A stretch of DNA of 64,000 nucleotides from Pseudomonas luteola NBRC 103146 (GCF_002091675.1 NZ_BDAE01000005.1:171224-235223), one strand, 5' to 3'. Shown: positions 8,547-17,845, numbered from the stretch's first letter. Numbers and translations: made by a program. The notes: generated from the sequence alone by a model not told the origin.

Positions 8547-9719
8547 ATGCTTAAGCGTATTCCCGTTTCGCAGGCCCGTCTGGGCATGTATGTGAGCGAA
8601 TTTTGCGCACCATGGGTGGATCATCCCTTCTGGAAAGGGCATTTCGTCATTCGTTCACCGAATGAGCTGCAGCGCATTCTGGACAGTGACATCGACGGGT
8701 TGTGGATCGATGTTAGCAAGGGGACTGATGTCGATTCAGCCCAGTTAAGTAACATCGCTGAGGCGCCTGTGTCTGGAGTTGCCGCTCGAGTTGAAATGGC
8801 TGAAGAGATAGAGCGGGCCAGAGTGCTCTGCGACAGCGCTAAGACAGCCGTCAAAGGCATGTTGGAAGATGCACGCATGGGGCAGGTCGTCGAGATGGGC
8901 GATGCTGCCAGTCTGGTCGAGGAAATCTCCAATTCGGTGCTGCGCCATCCCAATGCTTTGATCAGCCTGGCGCGACTCAAGACCTCGGATGAATATACCT
9001 ATCTGCATTCGGTGGCCGTGTCGGCGCTGATGATTGCCGTTACTCGAACGCTTGGCCTGGGTGAGACGGCCGCTCGGCAGGCGGGTCTGGCCGGTTTGCT
9101 CCATGATGTCGGCAAGATGACGATGCCGCTGGAGGTGCTCAACAAGCCGGGCAAGCTGACGGATGAAGAGTTCATCATCATGCAGGGTCATCCGAAGGCC
9201 GGGGAGCGCATTCTCACAGCGTGGCAAGCTGATGAGACAGCCATCGATGTCTGCCTGCATCATCATGAGAAATACGATGGCAGTGGTTATCCGGATAAGC
9301 TCTCCGGTGAGCAGATCAGCCTGATGTCCCGCATCGCCACGGTATGTGATGTGTATGACGCGGTAACGTCGGATCGCCCTTACAAAAGAGGCTGGGACCC
9401 GGCCGAGTCCGTCAAACGGATGGCTGAATGGAAAGGGCACTTCGATCCGCATGTCTTTCAGGCATTTGTCAAAGCGGTCGGCATTTACCCGGTCGGCTCG
9501 CTGGTAAAGCTGGAAAGCGAGCGCCTTGCGGTGGTGGTGGAGCAGAACCCCAAGTCACTGCTGACACCGACCGTAAAGGTCTTTTATGACGCAAGGCACA
9601 AGAAGCCGATCGGGCATGAAGTGATCGATTTGCCACGCCTGAAAGGCTACGACCGCATCATTGGTCGTGAGTCGCCCGAGGCTTGGGGATTCGATAATCT
9701 CAGTACGTTGTGGACATAG
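8547..9719 (+). CDS. HD-GYP domain cyclic-di-GMP phosphodiesterase
   Basis: 390 residues. The N-terminal 110 or so residues look like the DUF3391 domain that often precedes HD-GYP (MLKRIPVSQARLGMYV). The catalytic domain shows the HD pair in LLHDVGKM, HHHEKYDGSGYP (the GYP signature) and CDVYDAVTSDRPYK. The metal and c-di-GMP ligands all appear present, so it is probably an active phosphodiesterase giving pGpG or GMP and lowering the c-di-GMP level. There is no transmembrane segment, so it is cytoplasmic. An in-frame TTG at 8538 exists, but ATG 8547 matches family starts; no strong ribosome site is visible. It is followed 49 bases later by the next plus-strand gene. Confidence 0.92.
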   Translation: MLKRIPVSQARLGMYVSEFCAPWVDHPFWKGHFVIRSPNELQRILDSDIDGLWIDVSKGTDVDSAQLSNIAEAPVSGVAARVEMAEEIERARVLCDSAKTAVKGMLEDARMGQVVEMGDAASLVEEISNSVLRHPNALISLARLKTSDEYTYLHSVAVSALMIAVTRTLGLGETAARQAGLAGLLHDVGKMTMPLEVLNKPGKLTDEEFIIMQGHPKAGERILTAWQADETAIDVCLHHHEKYDGSGYPDKLSGEQISLMSRIATVCDVYDAVTSDRPYKRGWDPAESVKRMAEWKGHFDPHVFQAFVKAVGIYPVGSLVKLESERLAVVVEQNPKSLLTPTVKVFYDARHKKPIGHEVIDLPRLKGYDRIIGRESPEAWGFDNLSTLWT

Positions 9720-9768
9720 CGGCCCTGGCGCGGGAGACTTCTGTCCGTGATCCTGCCGGAGTGATTGA

Positions 9769-10281
9769 GTGAAACGTTTTTTATCCCTGCTGGGCCTTTT
9801 GAGCCTGCCTGTGCTAGCGACGGCCGAGCCGACGCTCTACGGCCGCTACGAGACATTCCGTCTACCTGAGCTGGGTGTATCCTTGCCGGCCAAGATGGAT
9901 ACTGGGGCCTGGACCGCCTCGCTGTCGGCCAAGGACATCAAGACGTTCGAGCGTGACGGAGACCAGTGGGTCAGCTTCCGTCTGGCGACGGAGAAGGCGG
10001 ACGATACGGTATTTGAGCACCGTCTGGCGCGAATCAGCAAGATCAAGAGCCGCTCGGATGAGGGCGATGAAGACGGTGAGGATGATACGCCGTCCAGTGC
10101 ACAACGCCCGGTCATCGAGATGGAAGTCTGTGTAGGCGATGTGTCCCGTACCATCGAGGTCAATCTGACGGACCGCAGTCACTTCCGCTATCCGCTGCTG
10201 ATTGGAGCCAAGGCCTTGCGCAAGCTGGATGCCGCGGTTGATCCCAGGGAAAAATACGTGTCCGGGTCGCCTCGCTGCTAA
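9769..10281 (+). CDS. Exported retropepsin-like protein (PF05618 family)
   Basis: 170 residues with a signal peptide (MKRFLSLLGLLSLPVLATAEP). The mature part has the retropepsin-like core seen in the family once named ATP-dependent zinc protease: LPAKMDTGAWTASL, with the DTGA signature, and a second half PLLIGAKALRKLDAAVDP. An acidic low-complexity insert (SDEGDEDGEDDTP) interrupts the fold. Such proteins are thought to be periplasmic aspartic-type endopeptidases; the substrate is unknown. Start is GTG 9769, preceded by CGGAG at good spacing. It may be cotranscribed with the HD-GYP gene and ends at a convergent hairpin. Confidence 0.8.
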   Translation: MKRFLSLLGLLSLPVLATAEPTLYGRYETFRLPELGVSLPAKMDTGAWTASLSAKDIKTFERDGDQWVSFRLATEKADDTVFEHRLARISKIKSRSDEGDEDGEDDTPSSAQRPVIEMEVCVGDVSRTIEVNLTDRSHFRYPLLIGAKALRKLDAAVDPREKYVSGSPRC

Positions 10282-10288
10282 GGCTGGG

Positions 10289-10312
10289 AGGCGCCAGCCA
10301 GGGCTGGCGCCT
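10289..10312. terminator. Convergent hairpin terminator
   Basis: AGGCGCCAGCC and GGCTGGCGCCT form a very strong GC stem with a minimal loop, between the stop of the plus-strand gene at 10281 and the stop of the minus-strand gene at 10321. It can act on either strand; no T-run is present. Confidence 0.6.
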
Positions 10313-10320
10313 GGAAACGA

Positions 10321-10944
10321 TTAGCGTGCCTCGGGGCGGGTTGCCTGCATCGAGGGACGCTGATCCGCCTCGGTGTACCAGGCCGCCAGCTTGGGATACT
10401 CACCGCGCCAGTGCCAGTTGGATACACGCAGGTCCAGATAGCCCAGCAGGCAGGCCAGTCCAATGCAGGCCATATCGAAGTGGCCTTCAAGCTCGGACAA
10501 TGCTGTCTGTTCAAAGTAATCCAGCGAACGGGCAATCTTCTCATGCTGGTTATCCAGCCAGAGCTTCCACTGCATGCCCGGTGGCCGCATGAACGTCTCG
10601 TAGCGGATCTGTACGGCCGATTCGGTCATGGCATCGGCCAGGGAGGCCAGTGTCATTCGCCGCCAGCGCTCGGGACCCTGCCGAGGAATCATGGGGGTGT
10701 GCTGATGCAGCGTATCCAGGTAATCCAGAATGACGCGGCTGTCATGCAGGGTAGTGCCATCTTCCAGGCGCAGCGCCGGAATCTTGCCTGACGGGTTGGC
10801 ATCGATGACATCACGATTGGGATTGAGGGGCGTCTGCTGGACGATCTCCAGCTCAACCTGCTCGATCAGGTCGGTCTCGTGCAGCATCACGACGACCTTG
10901 CGGCCGAACGGGGATGCGGGGGTGTGATAGAGGATCATCGACAT
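10321..10944 (-). CDS. Glutathione S-transferase family protein
   Basis: 207 residues. The N-terminal thioredoxin-like domain has YHTPASPFGRKV and the glutathione-binding NPSGKIPALRLEDG..LHDSRVILDYLD, followed by the all-helical C-terminal domain with the GLACLLGYLDLRV segment where the family N-capping motif normally sits. It should be a cytoplasmic glutathione-dependent transferase or thiol reductase; the substrate cannot be read from sequence. In-frame starts at GTG 10947, ATG 10944 and ATG 10938 are possible; spacing from AAGAGAG favours 10944. Confidence 0.9.
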   Translation of the reverse strand: MSMILYHTPASPFGRKVVVMLHETDLIEQVELEIVQQTPLNPNRDVIDANPSGKIPALRLEDGTTLHDSRVILDYLDTLHQHTPMIPRQGPERWRRMTLASLADAMTESAVQIRYETFMRPPGMQWKLWLDNQHEKIARSLDYFEQTALSELEGHFDMACIGLACLLGYLDLRVSNWHWRGEYPKLAAWYTEADQRPSMQATRPEAR

Positions 10945-11070
10945 CACGCACTCTCTTCATCAAAGCTTAACAAAAGCTGAACTGTGATCGTCCGCGATGC
11001 ATGGGTTGTTATGCAAGCCTTATGCATGCTCAATGCTACTAGTGTCGAATCATCAGGTCCCTTTCTGATG

Positions 11071-11100
11071 GACAAAAGCCGGCCTGGCACCGGCTTTGTC
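11071..11100 (-). terminator. Rho-independent terminator of the TonB receptor gene
   Basis: GACAAAGCCGG and CCGGCTTTTGTC pair (one bulged base) around TGCCAGG, 14 bases beyond the receptor stop codon on the minus strand. The T-rich 3' arm serves as the slippage tract. Confidence 0.7.
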
Positions 11101-11113
11101 ACAACTTACGCGA

Positions 11114-13525
11114 TTACCACTTGTAGGTAACGTTGGCGATCACGCTACGCTGGTCACCGTAGTAGCAGTAATAACCATCACAGGTAGAAATATAGTCCTT
11201 GTTGAACAGGTTGGTGGCATTCACGCCTACGGAAGCGCCCTTCAGACGATTGTCGAGGCGGCCTAGATCGTAATGTGCGGCAGCGTCATACAGGGTGTAG
11301 GAGCCGACATGGCCTTCCCAAGTGTTGCCTTGATTACCGTAGGTATCACCTACGTAGCGGACGCCAGCGCCTATGCCGAAGCCGTCTAGTACGCCTGTAT
11401 GCCATGTATAGTCAGCCCAGAGCGAGGCTTGGTGTTCAGGGATGAGCTGCAGGCGGTTGCCTTTGTACTGTCCATCCTGAACCTCCGTATCAGTGTAGGA
11501 ATAAGAGGCGATCATCTTGATGTTTTGGGTAAGGTCTGAGGTTGCCTCAAGCTCTACGCCTCGGACTTTGACTTCGCCTGTCTGACTTGTAATGGGATTA
11601 CCGTCTTCGTTGTAGTTAGTAACCTGAACGTTCTTTTGCGTAAGGTCATATACCGCCGCAGTTAGCAGTGTGTTGGTACCTGCTGGTTGGTATTTCACAC
11701 CAACTTCATATTGTTTGCCCTCGGTAGGCTTGAATGATTGCGTAGCACTGACGTCGGCACCGCTGCTTGGTTGGAAGGACTCTGAGTAAGAGATGTAAGG
11801 AGCCAAGCCAGAGTCGAAGACATAACTGAGGGATATGTTCCCAGTAAAAGCTGAATCACGATCTTTAGGGTGGGCACCGTTTGCTAAGGCATTGTAAAAC
11901 TCGGTGTCAGTAGTAACCCAGTCTTTACGTCCGCCCAAGGTGAGGCGCCAGTGATCAAGAGCAATCTGATCCTGAGCATAAAGGCCTGTCTGGTGGATTT
12001 TCTGATTGTAGTCATACCAGGCGTTTGACCGCGCCGGGCGTTCTATAGGTAAGCCATAAACTGGATTATGGATGTTGCTCGCAGGCGCTGAGCCAAAAAT
12101 CGACGTGTAGTTTGTATTCGAACGCTGATAATCCAGACCTAGCAATAAGGTGTGCTGCAAGTCGCCAGTATTGAAGTCTGCCTGGAAATTATTGTCGATG
12201 GCGAATTGGCTGATGTCTTCATCAGTTGAGGTTGTGCTGCGTTGTACGGTGCCGTCAGGGCTGACTGCAGTAGCGGAGCCGCCAGCTGTAATTGTCTGAA
12301 ACCCTAAGTCGCTCTTGGTATACCGTGCGTTTTGACGGAACTGCCACACATCGTTGATACGATGATCGAACGCGTAGCCTAGCGAGTAATAGGTGCGGTC
12401 ATAGTATTCCCAATCCGGATCGCCCAGATTCTTATGATGAGAAACCTTGCCCCACGGGCCATCAATCTTGGTGCCTTGAAGAGGTAGGAACTGGCTAGTC
12501 GCGCCCGTATCGTCGCGCGTGTACTGCGAAAGGAATGTCAGGTGCGTGTCGTCATCGATATTCCAGGTCAGGCTGGGTGCGATGTTGTAGCGCTTGTTTT
12601 CGATGTGATCGATCTGCGTGTCGCTGTCACGTACCACGCCGCTCACGCGATAAAGCACGTTGGCGTTTTCATCGAACGCACCGGTGGTGTCGAAATTGAT
12701 CTGGCGATGGTTGTCACTGCCAACTTCGGCACGCACTTCATGACTGGTTTCAGCCTGGGGACGCAAACTGACCATGTCTATCAGGCCACCGGGCGGCGTC
12801 TGCCCATAGATGGAGGACGCGGGGCCGCGCAGGAGGGTCAGGCGTTCAAGGTTCCAGGTTTCAGGCTTGGGATCGACATAGACGCCGTCCGGCAGGCGCA
12901 GCCCGTCCAGGAATCGGGTCGGCTCAAAGCCCCGTACCCGCAACCAGTCGGCCCGGGTATCACTGCCGTAGCTGCTAGCTACGATGCCAGGCATATAACG
13001 AACGGCGTCATCAATGTTATGCACGGCGCGGTCGCGCATCTGCTCGCGGGTGGCAACCGACATGGAGCGAGCCGTTTCCAGGATTGGCGTATCGGTCTTG
13101 GTGCCGGAAGCAGAGCGGGTTGCCACATAGCCTTCAGCAGGGCCCCAGGCATTTTCCAGCTCACCGGCGGTAATGGTGGTTGATGCCATGCTCAAGGTGT
13201 CGCCCGGTGCTGGCAATACGCGTACGGTGTAGACGCCGGGTTCGCGTTCGGTCAGCTCAAGCCCGGTTCCCTGCAGGGCCTCGCGCAGGGCCTCGGTCGC
13301 TGCGTAGCGGCCGTTGACCGGATTCGACGTACGCCCGGAGGCCACCGAAGGGTCAAGGCTCAGGGTCAGACCCGCTTCGCTGGCGATACGGTTCAGCGTG
13401 CTGGTCAGAGGCGCAGCGGGGAGTTGGTAGGTGCGCTCAGCGGTGGTCGTCTGGGCGTGGACTAACGTGACATGACCTAAGACAAGTGCAGCGGCAAGCA
13501 AGGAAGGACGGAAAAGCGACGACAT
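11114..13525 (-). CDS. TonB-dependent siderophore receptor with signalling (STN) domain
   Basis: 803 residues. Signal peptide MSSLFRPSLLAAALVLGHVTLVHAQ, then the STN surface-signalling domain (about 30-105, LPAAPLTSTLNRIASEAGLTLS), a plug domain (DAVRYMPGIV..., LRGPASSIYG) and a 22-strand-type barrel ending in the aromatic VTYKW. An upstream ATG (13561) is in frame, but GGAGAGAGCC stands directly before the ATG at 13525, which also gives a proper signal peptide. The product should import a ferric siderophore across the outer membrane and signal to the adjacent FecR protein, which controls the FecI sigma factor. Ligand is unknown. It is the third gene of a fecI-fecR-receptor cassette. Confidence 0.93.
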   Translation of the reverse strand: MSSLFRPSLLAAALVLGHVTLVHAQTTTAERTYQLPAAPLTSTLNRIASEAGLTLSLDPSVASGRTSNPVNGRYAATEALREALQGTGLELTEREPGVYTVRVLPAPGDTLSMASTTITAGELENAWGPAEGYVATRSASGTKTDTPILETARSMSVATREQMRDRAVHNIDDAVRYMPGIVASSYGSDTRADWLRVRGFEPTRFLDGLRLPDGVYVDPKPETWNLERLTLLRGPASSIYGQTPPGGLIDMVSLRPQAETSHEVRAEVGSDNHRQINFDTTGAFDENANVLYRVSGVVRDSDTQIDHIENKRYNIAPSLTWNIDDDTHLTFLSQYTRDDTGATSQFLPLQGTKIDGPWGKVSHHKNLGDPDWEYYDRTYYSLGYAFDHRINDVWQFRQNARYTKSDLGFQTITAGGSATAVSPDGTVQRSTTSTDEDISQFAIDNNFQADFNTGDLQHTLLLGLDYQRSNTNYTSIFGSAPASNIHNPVYGLPIERPARSNAWYDYNQKIHQTGLYAQDQIALDHWRLTLGGRKDWVTTDTEFYNALANGAHPKDRDSAFTGNISLSYVFDSGLAPYISYSESFQPSSGADVSATQSFKPTEGKQYEVGVKYQPAGTNTLLTAAVYDLTQKNVQVTNYNEDGNPITSQTGEVKVRGVELEATSDLTQNIKMIASYSYTDTEVQDGQYKGNRLQLIPEHQASLWADYTWHTGVLDGFGIGAGVRYVGDTYGNQGNTWEGHVGSYTLYDAAAHYDLGRLDNRLKGASVGVNATNLFNKDYISTCDGYYCYYGDQRSVIANVTYKW

Positions 13526-13653
13526 GGCTCTCTCCAAGAGGCGAATGCGAATTCGTTTCATTGCCGAATGAGAATGGCAAAGTGATAGAGCCGTCTTGGA
13601 ATATTTTTTAATAACGAAGATAGAAAAACGCAGAAAACAAGCGTGTCGTGCTG

Positions 13654-13677
13654 AAACCCCGTTAGTTAACGGGGTTT
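13654..13677 (-). terminator. Hairpin at the fecR stop codon
   Basis: AAACCCCGTT and AACGGGGTTT pair perfectly around AGTT; the fecR TAA lies in the loop and stem base. It sits between fecR and the receptor gene, so it may reduce read-through and separate the expression levels of the two. No strong T-run follows. Confidence 0.5.
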
Positions 13678-14619
13678 AACGGCCAGCCACCAGCGCGTGT
13701 GTTGCTCGATTCGTATCGGTGTATTGAGGGCGAGGGCACGCAGAGCTTGGTCAGCATCGTGCAGAGGAAAGGTGCCCGTTACCCGTAACGTGGCAATGAC
13801 CGGATCAAGGGTGATGAGTCCGGTGCGCTCGTGACTCAATGCCGACACGACATCGCTCAGGGGTTGGTTATCGACCACCAGCATGCCGTGAGTCCAGGCG
13901 TCGGCATTGGCTGGTGCATCTTTGAGCTCATCCAGCCGGTCCGCCATCATGAGGACCTGCTCGCCTTGAGGAATGACCGCCTCGCCAAGGCCAAAGCGCG
14001 GCTGTGCCGCCACAGCCGATTGCAGGACCGTCAAACGCGAGCCGCGTGATTCCTCTTCCACGAGAAAACGCGTACCCAGCGCCCGCATTTGTCCGGCCTG
14101 GGTTTCCACGATAAACGGACGACTGGCGGTGTCGTGCCCGGTTTCGATAAAGGCTTCTCCTGCCAGGAGAATTATCCGGCGCTCGTGCTCATCGAAGCGA
14201 ACATTCAAGGCACTACGACCCGCCAGCACGATGCGGGTGTGATCAGACAGCATCAGCGTGCGCTGTTCCCCCGTGGCGGTTACGTTATCAGCCAGGGCGT
14301 AACGCACCGGTACATAACGGTTTACCGCAATAAGGCTCAGAAGGCCCGCAAGGGCGATGACTAACGTACTGCGACCCAAGCGCCGACGCCCGTTGGCAGA
14401 GGGCTGCAACAGGGCATTTCGCGCCGCGGGTTGTTCTGCAATGCGCAGACGCTGATTGATGCCGTTCAGCTGCTCCCAGGCACGGCGGTGTTCAGCATGC
14501 TCGGCAAGCCAGGTCTGCAGGGCGTTTAGCTGCTCCTGGCTGGTTTCTCCCATTTCCAGGCGTACTTGCCAGTCTATCGCCTGATCCAGAACCTGACGGC
14601 TCACAGGTCTTACATTCAC
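13666..14619 (-). CDS. FecR-type anti-sigma/sigma regulator
   Basis: 317 residues: cytoplasmic N-terminal domain with the typical WQVRL..G.....LQ.WL...EHRRAWEQL pattern (about 10-60), one membrane segment (about 85-105), then a periplasmic FecR domain and a C-terminal STN-like tail (LRVTGTFPLHDADQALRALA). It should hold or activate the FecI-type sigma factor and sense the ligand-loaded receptor through the periplasm. The start is GTG 14619, overlapping the sigma gene stop as GTGA, with GGGGAA upstream. Confidence 0.92.
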   Translation of the reverse strand: MNVRPVSRQVLDQAIDWQVRLEMGETSQEQLNALQTWLAEHAEHRRAWEQLNGINQRLRIAEQPAARNALLQPSANGRRRLGRSTLVIALAGLLSLIAVNRYVPVRYALADNVTATGEQRTLMLSDHTRIVLAGRSALNVRFDEHERRIILLAGEAFIETGHDTASRPFIVETQAGQMRALGTRFLVEEESRGSRLTVLQSAVAAQPRFGLGEAVIPQGEQVLMMADRLDELKDAPANADAWTHGMLVVDNQPLSDVVSALSHERTGLITLDPVIATLRVTGTFPLHDADQALRALALNTPIRIEQHTRWWLAVKPR

Positions 14620-15134
14620 ACAGGTTCCCCGTAGAGGGCCACATAGCATTGCCGTAGCCCTTGAGCAATATATTGGCGAACCCGTGGAACCGATACGCCC
14701 AGGCGCTCGGCAATTTCAGAGTGGGTCAAGCCGTCGAGGCGATTATATAGAAAGGCCGCTCGAGCCTTGCTGGAAAGTTTGCCGAGCAGGCGATCAAGTT
14801 CCGCCAAGGCCTCGATAATCGAAGCCAGGGCTTCAGCGGAGGGGTAGTGCTCGTCTGCCAGTGTAGCCAGGGCCTCAAGATAGCTGCGTTCAAGGCTGGC
14901 GCGGCGGTAATGATCAATCAGGAGGCCTTTGGCAATCTGGGTCAGAAAGGCCCGCGGTTCGCGCATGGCAGGCAGTTCAGGCTTGGTCAGCAGCCGTACG
15001 AAGGTGTCCTGCCGCAGGTCTTCAGCGCGCTGGCTACACCCTGTCTGCCTGCGCAGCCAGCCTGTCAGCCAGTCGCCGTGGTCACGGTACAGCACGTTCA
15101 ACCCAGGAGCTGCCTTTATTTCGCCCGTCGTCAT
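14616..15134 (-). CDS. FecI-type extracytoplasmic-function sigma factor
   Basis: 172 residues with region 2 (LYRDHGDWLTGWLRR... AEDLRQDTFVRLL... AFLTQIAKGLLIDHYRR) and region 4 (LSSKARAAFLYNRLDGLTHSEIAERLGVSVPRVRQYIAQGL). It directs RNA polymerase to the receptor gene when iron is scarce and the siderophore is present. A longer frame to 15173 exists but its first codons lie inside the Fur box, so the ATG at 15134, placed six bases after GCGGAA, is preferred. It is followed by fecR with a 4-base overlap. Confidence 0.92.
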   Translation of the reverse strand: MTTGEIKAAPGLNVLYRDHGDWLTGWLRRQTGCSQRAEDLRQDTFVRLLTKPELPAMREPRAFLTQIAKGLLIDHYRRASLERSYLEALATLADEHYPSAEALASIIEALAELDRLLGKLSSKARAAFLYNRLDGLTHSEIAERLGVSVPRVRQYIAQGLRQCYVALYGEPV

Positions 15135-15157
15135 GAACATTTCCGCAAATGGAAAAA

Positions 15158-15204
15158 TGAGAACCGTTCTCACGTATTCTAAAGATCAGGCGAGCCGCGG
15201 TAAA
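15158..15204 (-). promoter_or_regulatory. Fur-repressed promoter of the fecI gene
   Basis: Reading the minus strand: a -35 element TTTACC (15199-15204), a 17-base spacer, a -10 element TAGAAT (15176-15181), then the perfect palindrome TGAGAACCGTTCTCA (15158-15172), a 7-1-7 Fur-box form, overlapping the expected start of transcription. This fits iron-dependent repression of the sigma gene. The remaining bases up to the OPT gene at 15476 show no gene. Confidence 0.8.
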
Positions 15205-15475
15205 GACCAGCGAAAAGCATGAATCTTGCCTTGAACAGGACAATTTAAGTGAGCAATCCATATACAAGGTGCCCATGACGGCCAATTTGGGAGCGGGCAG
15301 GGACCTTGATCGTTTTTTCATGGTCGTTGTTTTGAGCGCTTTGGCGATTCCGAGGGACAAAGTGCTGCACACCCCACCCAATACAATAAGGATCTGGTGT
15401 GATTGCTTCGAATTTTCCTCCTATTGATAGCTCCTTTTTATGCATCGTGCAGCGAGCATCTGCCGGGGAACGCCC

Positions 15476-17194
15476 ATGAAGGTAGAGCGCGAGCTGAGCC
15501 TGCGCGCTGTCTTGACCGGTCTGGTGTTAGGCATCGTGCTAACTCCCTCCAATGTCTATGCCGGGCTCAAGATCGGCTGGTCATTCAACATGTCGATCAT
15601 CGCGCTGCTGGTGGGCTTTGGCTTCTGGCAGGGGCTGCTGGTCCGTAACCGGCACTGGCCTGCCTGGACACTGCATGAGAGCAATATCAACCAGACCGTC
15701 GCCTCGGCGGCGGCGTCCATTATTTCAGGTGGACTGGTAGCGCCGATTCCAGCCTACACACTGCTGACCGGCGAGCAGATGGATGCCGTTCCGATGATGG
15801 CCTGGGTCTTTTCGGTCAGCTTTCTGGGCATATGGATCGCCTGGTATTTAAGGCCATCACTGATTACCGATGGCAATCTCAAGTTTCCTGAAGGCATGGC
15901 CACGCTGGAAACCATGACCCATATCTATACCCACGGACAGGAAGCCATGCGGCGCCTGTGGGTGCTGTTTGGAACGGCCGTGTTCTCTGGGTTGGTCAAA
16001 GCTGTCGATACGTTTTACTGGACCTTTCCTCGCTGGTCGCCCACGGCGCATCTGGAGCGACTGACCTTTACCTTCGATCCGTCGCTGCTACTGGTCGGGT
16101 TTGGCGGCATCATCGGGCTGCGCGTCGGGTTGACGCTCCTTCTGGGCGCGGCCTTGGCCTGGGGTGGCATAGCGCCGTGGCTGCTGGCGCACGGGTTGGT
16201 AGAGCTTGCGCCTGGCAGCGAGGGGCCGCAGTTCGCAACGCTGGTGGAATGGCTGGTGTGGCCTGGGGTGACGATCATGGTGACTTCGACCTTGTCGTCT
16301 CTGGCCTTGCGTGTACTGCAGGTAAGAACGTTGGGGAAATCCCGTTCGGCAGAGACCTCCACTGTCTGGCAGCGGCCAAAACCCGGCCCGCTGGCAGGTT
16401 TGGCGTTAGCTATCGGATTGATCATCGTGCTACAGGCGGCCCTGTTTGGCATTGATTGGTTCATGGCCTTGCTGACTATTCCACTGGCGCTGTGCCTGGC
16501 AGCTGTGGCGGCACGTGTCGTGGGAGCAACCGGCATTCCTCCAATCGGTGCCATCGGGCAGCTGTCGCAGCTGAGCTTTGGCATCGTGGCGCCGGGGCAG
16601 GTGCCCATCAACCTGATGAGTGCCAACACGGCCGGTGGCGCAGCCGGACAATGCACGGACCTGATGAATGACTTCAAGGTGGGCCATGCCATCGGGGCGA
16701 CTCCCACCAAGCAGGTGATCGCTCAATGCCTGGGGATTGCGATAGGCAGTGTGGTCGGGGTGCTGGTCTACCAGACGCTTATTCCAGATCCGCAAACCAT
16801 GTTGCTCACGCAGGAATGGCCTGCTCCGGCCGTGGCGACCTGGAAAGCCGTAGCGCAGACGCTGACCTCGGGCCTGGACTCACTTTCTGCCAGTATCCAG
16901 TGGGCCATGCTGATAGCTGCCGTTGCAGGCGTGGCCCTGGGCGTATTGGATGCTTGCGCCAAGGATCGGCTGGCGCGTTACCTGCCCAGTGCCGCGGCGT
17001 TGGGGTTGGCGTTTATTCTGCCGGCTTCGATTTCCCTGATGATGGCCCTGGGCGCAATCCTCACCTGGGCTGCCGGACTGCGCTGGCGCGGACTGACCGA
17101 GCGGTTTGCCATTGCAGCGGCAGCAGGCCTGATTGCAGGGGAAAGTATTACGGGCATTGGCGCCTCGCTCTGGCAGCTGCTGCACAACCTGTAA
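15476..17194 (+). CDS. OPT family (oligopeptide/metal-chelate) transporter
   Basis: 572 residues, strongly hydrophobic with about 14-16 membrane segments. It begins with the OPT hallmark LTGLVLGIVLTPSNVYAGLKIGW and has the inner TASAAASIISGG-like and ATGIPPIGAIGQLSQL segments of prokaryotic OPT proteins. The family imports small peptides or, in YSL-like members, metal-siderophore complexes by proton symport; the substrate here is unknown. It lies divergent from the iron-signalling cassette, so a chelate substrate is conceivable but unproved. ATG 15476 follows GGGGAA; a GTG/ATG further upstream is less well placed. Confidence 0.9.
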   Translation: MKVERELSLRAVLTGLVLGIVLTPSNVYAGLKIGWSFNMSIIALLVGFGFWQGLLVRNRHWPAWTLHESNINQTVASAAASIISGGLVAPIPAYTLLTGEQMDAVPMMAWVFSVSFLGIWIAWYLRPSLITDGNLKFPEGMATLETMTHIYTHGQEAMRRLWVLFGTAVFSGLVKAVDTFYWTFPRWSPTAHLERLTFTFDPSLLLVGFGGIIGLRVGLTLLLGAALAWGGIAPWLLAHGLVELAPGSEGPQFATLVEWLVWPGVTIMVTSTLSSLALRVLQVRTLGKSRSAETSTVWQRPKPGPLAGLALAIGLIIVLQAALFGIDWFMALLTIPLALCLAAVAARVVGATGIPPIGAIGQLSQLSFGIVAPGQVPINLMSANTAGGAAGQCTDLMNDFKVGHAIGATPTKQVIAQCLGIAIGSVVGVLVYQTLIPDPQTMLLTQEWPAPAVATWKAVAQTLTSGLDSLSASIQWAMLIAAVAGVALGVLDACAKDRLARYLPSAAALGLAFILPASISLMMALGAILTWAAGLRWRGLTERFAIAAAAGLIAGESITGIGASLWQLLHNL

Positions 17195-17395
17195 TACCTG
17201 TCGGGCACTGGAGGAGGGGCAGTATCTGGCAGTTTGGACTGCATCGCATTTTTAGTCCGATGGCCCGCACGTTTTGAACTAACGTAACGGTTATCGGTAT
17301 GTATACAGCGATTGCACGGAACGCTCAGGGAAACGGAGCAGAGAAAGGACGCCAGGGCCAGGCGTGGTGCGATACGGACTTCAAGGTCAACGCTC

Positions 17396-17845
17396 ATGAA
17401 TAAGAATGCGTGGCTCGTTCTCTGCCTTTCGGGCCTTTTGGCGGCATGGCCTGCCCATGGCGCGCCCAGGCCGGTAGGTTATGTCATGACCGTACAAGGC
17501 AGCGTGACCACCACACTCAAGGGAAAGCCTGTCGCGATCAAGGTGGGCACGCCGGTGAATGTCGGCAGTACCTTCGAGGCCGGAGACGATGGCTCCTTCG
17601 GGATTACGCTCGAGGATGGGTCTGTTATGTCGTTCGGGCCCCAATCGACATTCACGCTCGAGGCTTTTGCGTTTGCTCCAGCCAAGGGGGCCTTGAAGCT
17701 GGCTGCAAGACTCAAGCAAGGCACATTGAATTACGTGGCGGGGAGCATTGCCAGGCTCAAGCCCGAGGCGGTCGAGATTCTTACGCCTCACGGAACCATT
17801 GCCTCACGCAGCGCCCAGTTCATGGCCAAGGTCGACCATGAGTAA
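17396..17845 (+). CDS. Secreted FecR-domain protein
   Basis: 149 residues with a signal peptide (MNKNAWLVLCLSGLLAAWPAHGAP) and then a single FecR-type beta domain (GYVMTVQGSVTT..., GTPVNVGSTFEAGDDGSFGITLEDGSVMSFGPQSTFTL, LKQGTLNYVAGSI...ILTPHGTIASRSAQF). Unlike classical FecR proteins it has no cytoplasmic domain or membrane anchor, so it is free in the periplasm. It overlaps the next gene by 8 bases. In other Pseudomonas and related bacteria such FecR proteins are found beside an OmpA lipoprotein and a CHASE2 cyclase or kinase; no CHASE2 gene is present here. Function unknown. Confidence 0.85.
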   Translation: MNKNAWLVLCLSGLLAAWPAHGAPRPVGYVMTVQGSVTTTLKGKPVAIKVGTPVNVGSTFEAGDDGSFGITLEDGSVMSFGPQSTFTLEAFAFAPAKGALKLAARLKQGTLNYVAGSIARLKPEAVEILTPHGTIASRSAQFMAKVDHE

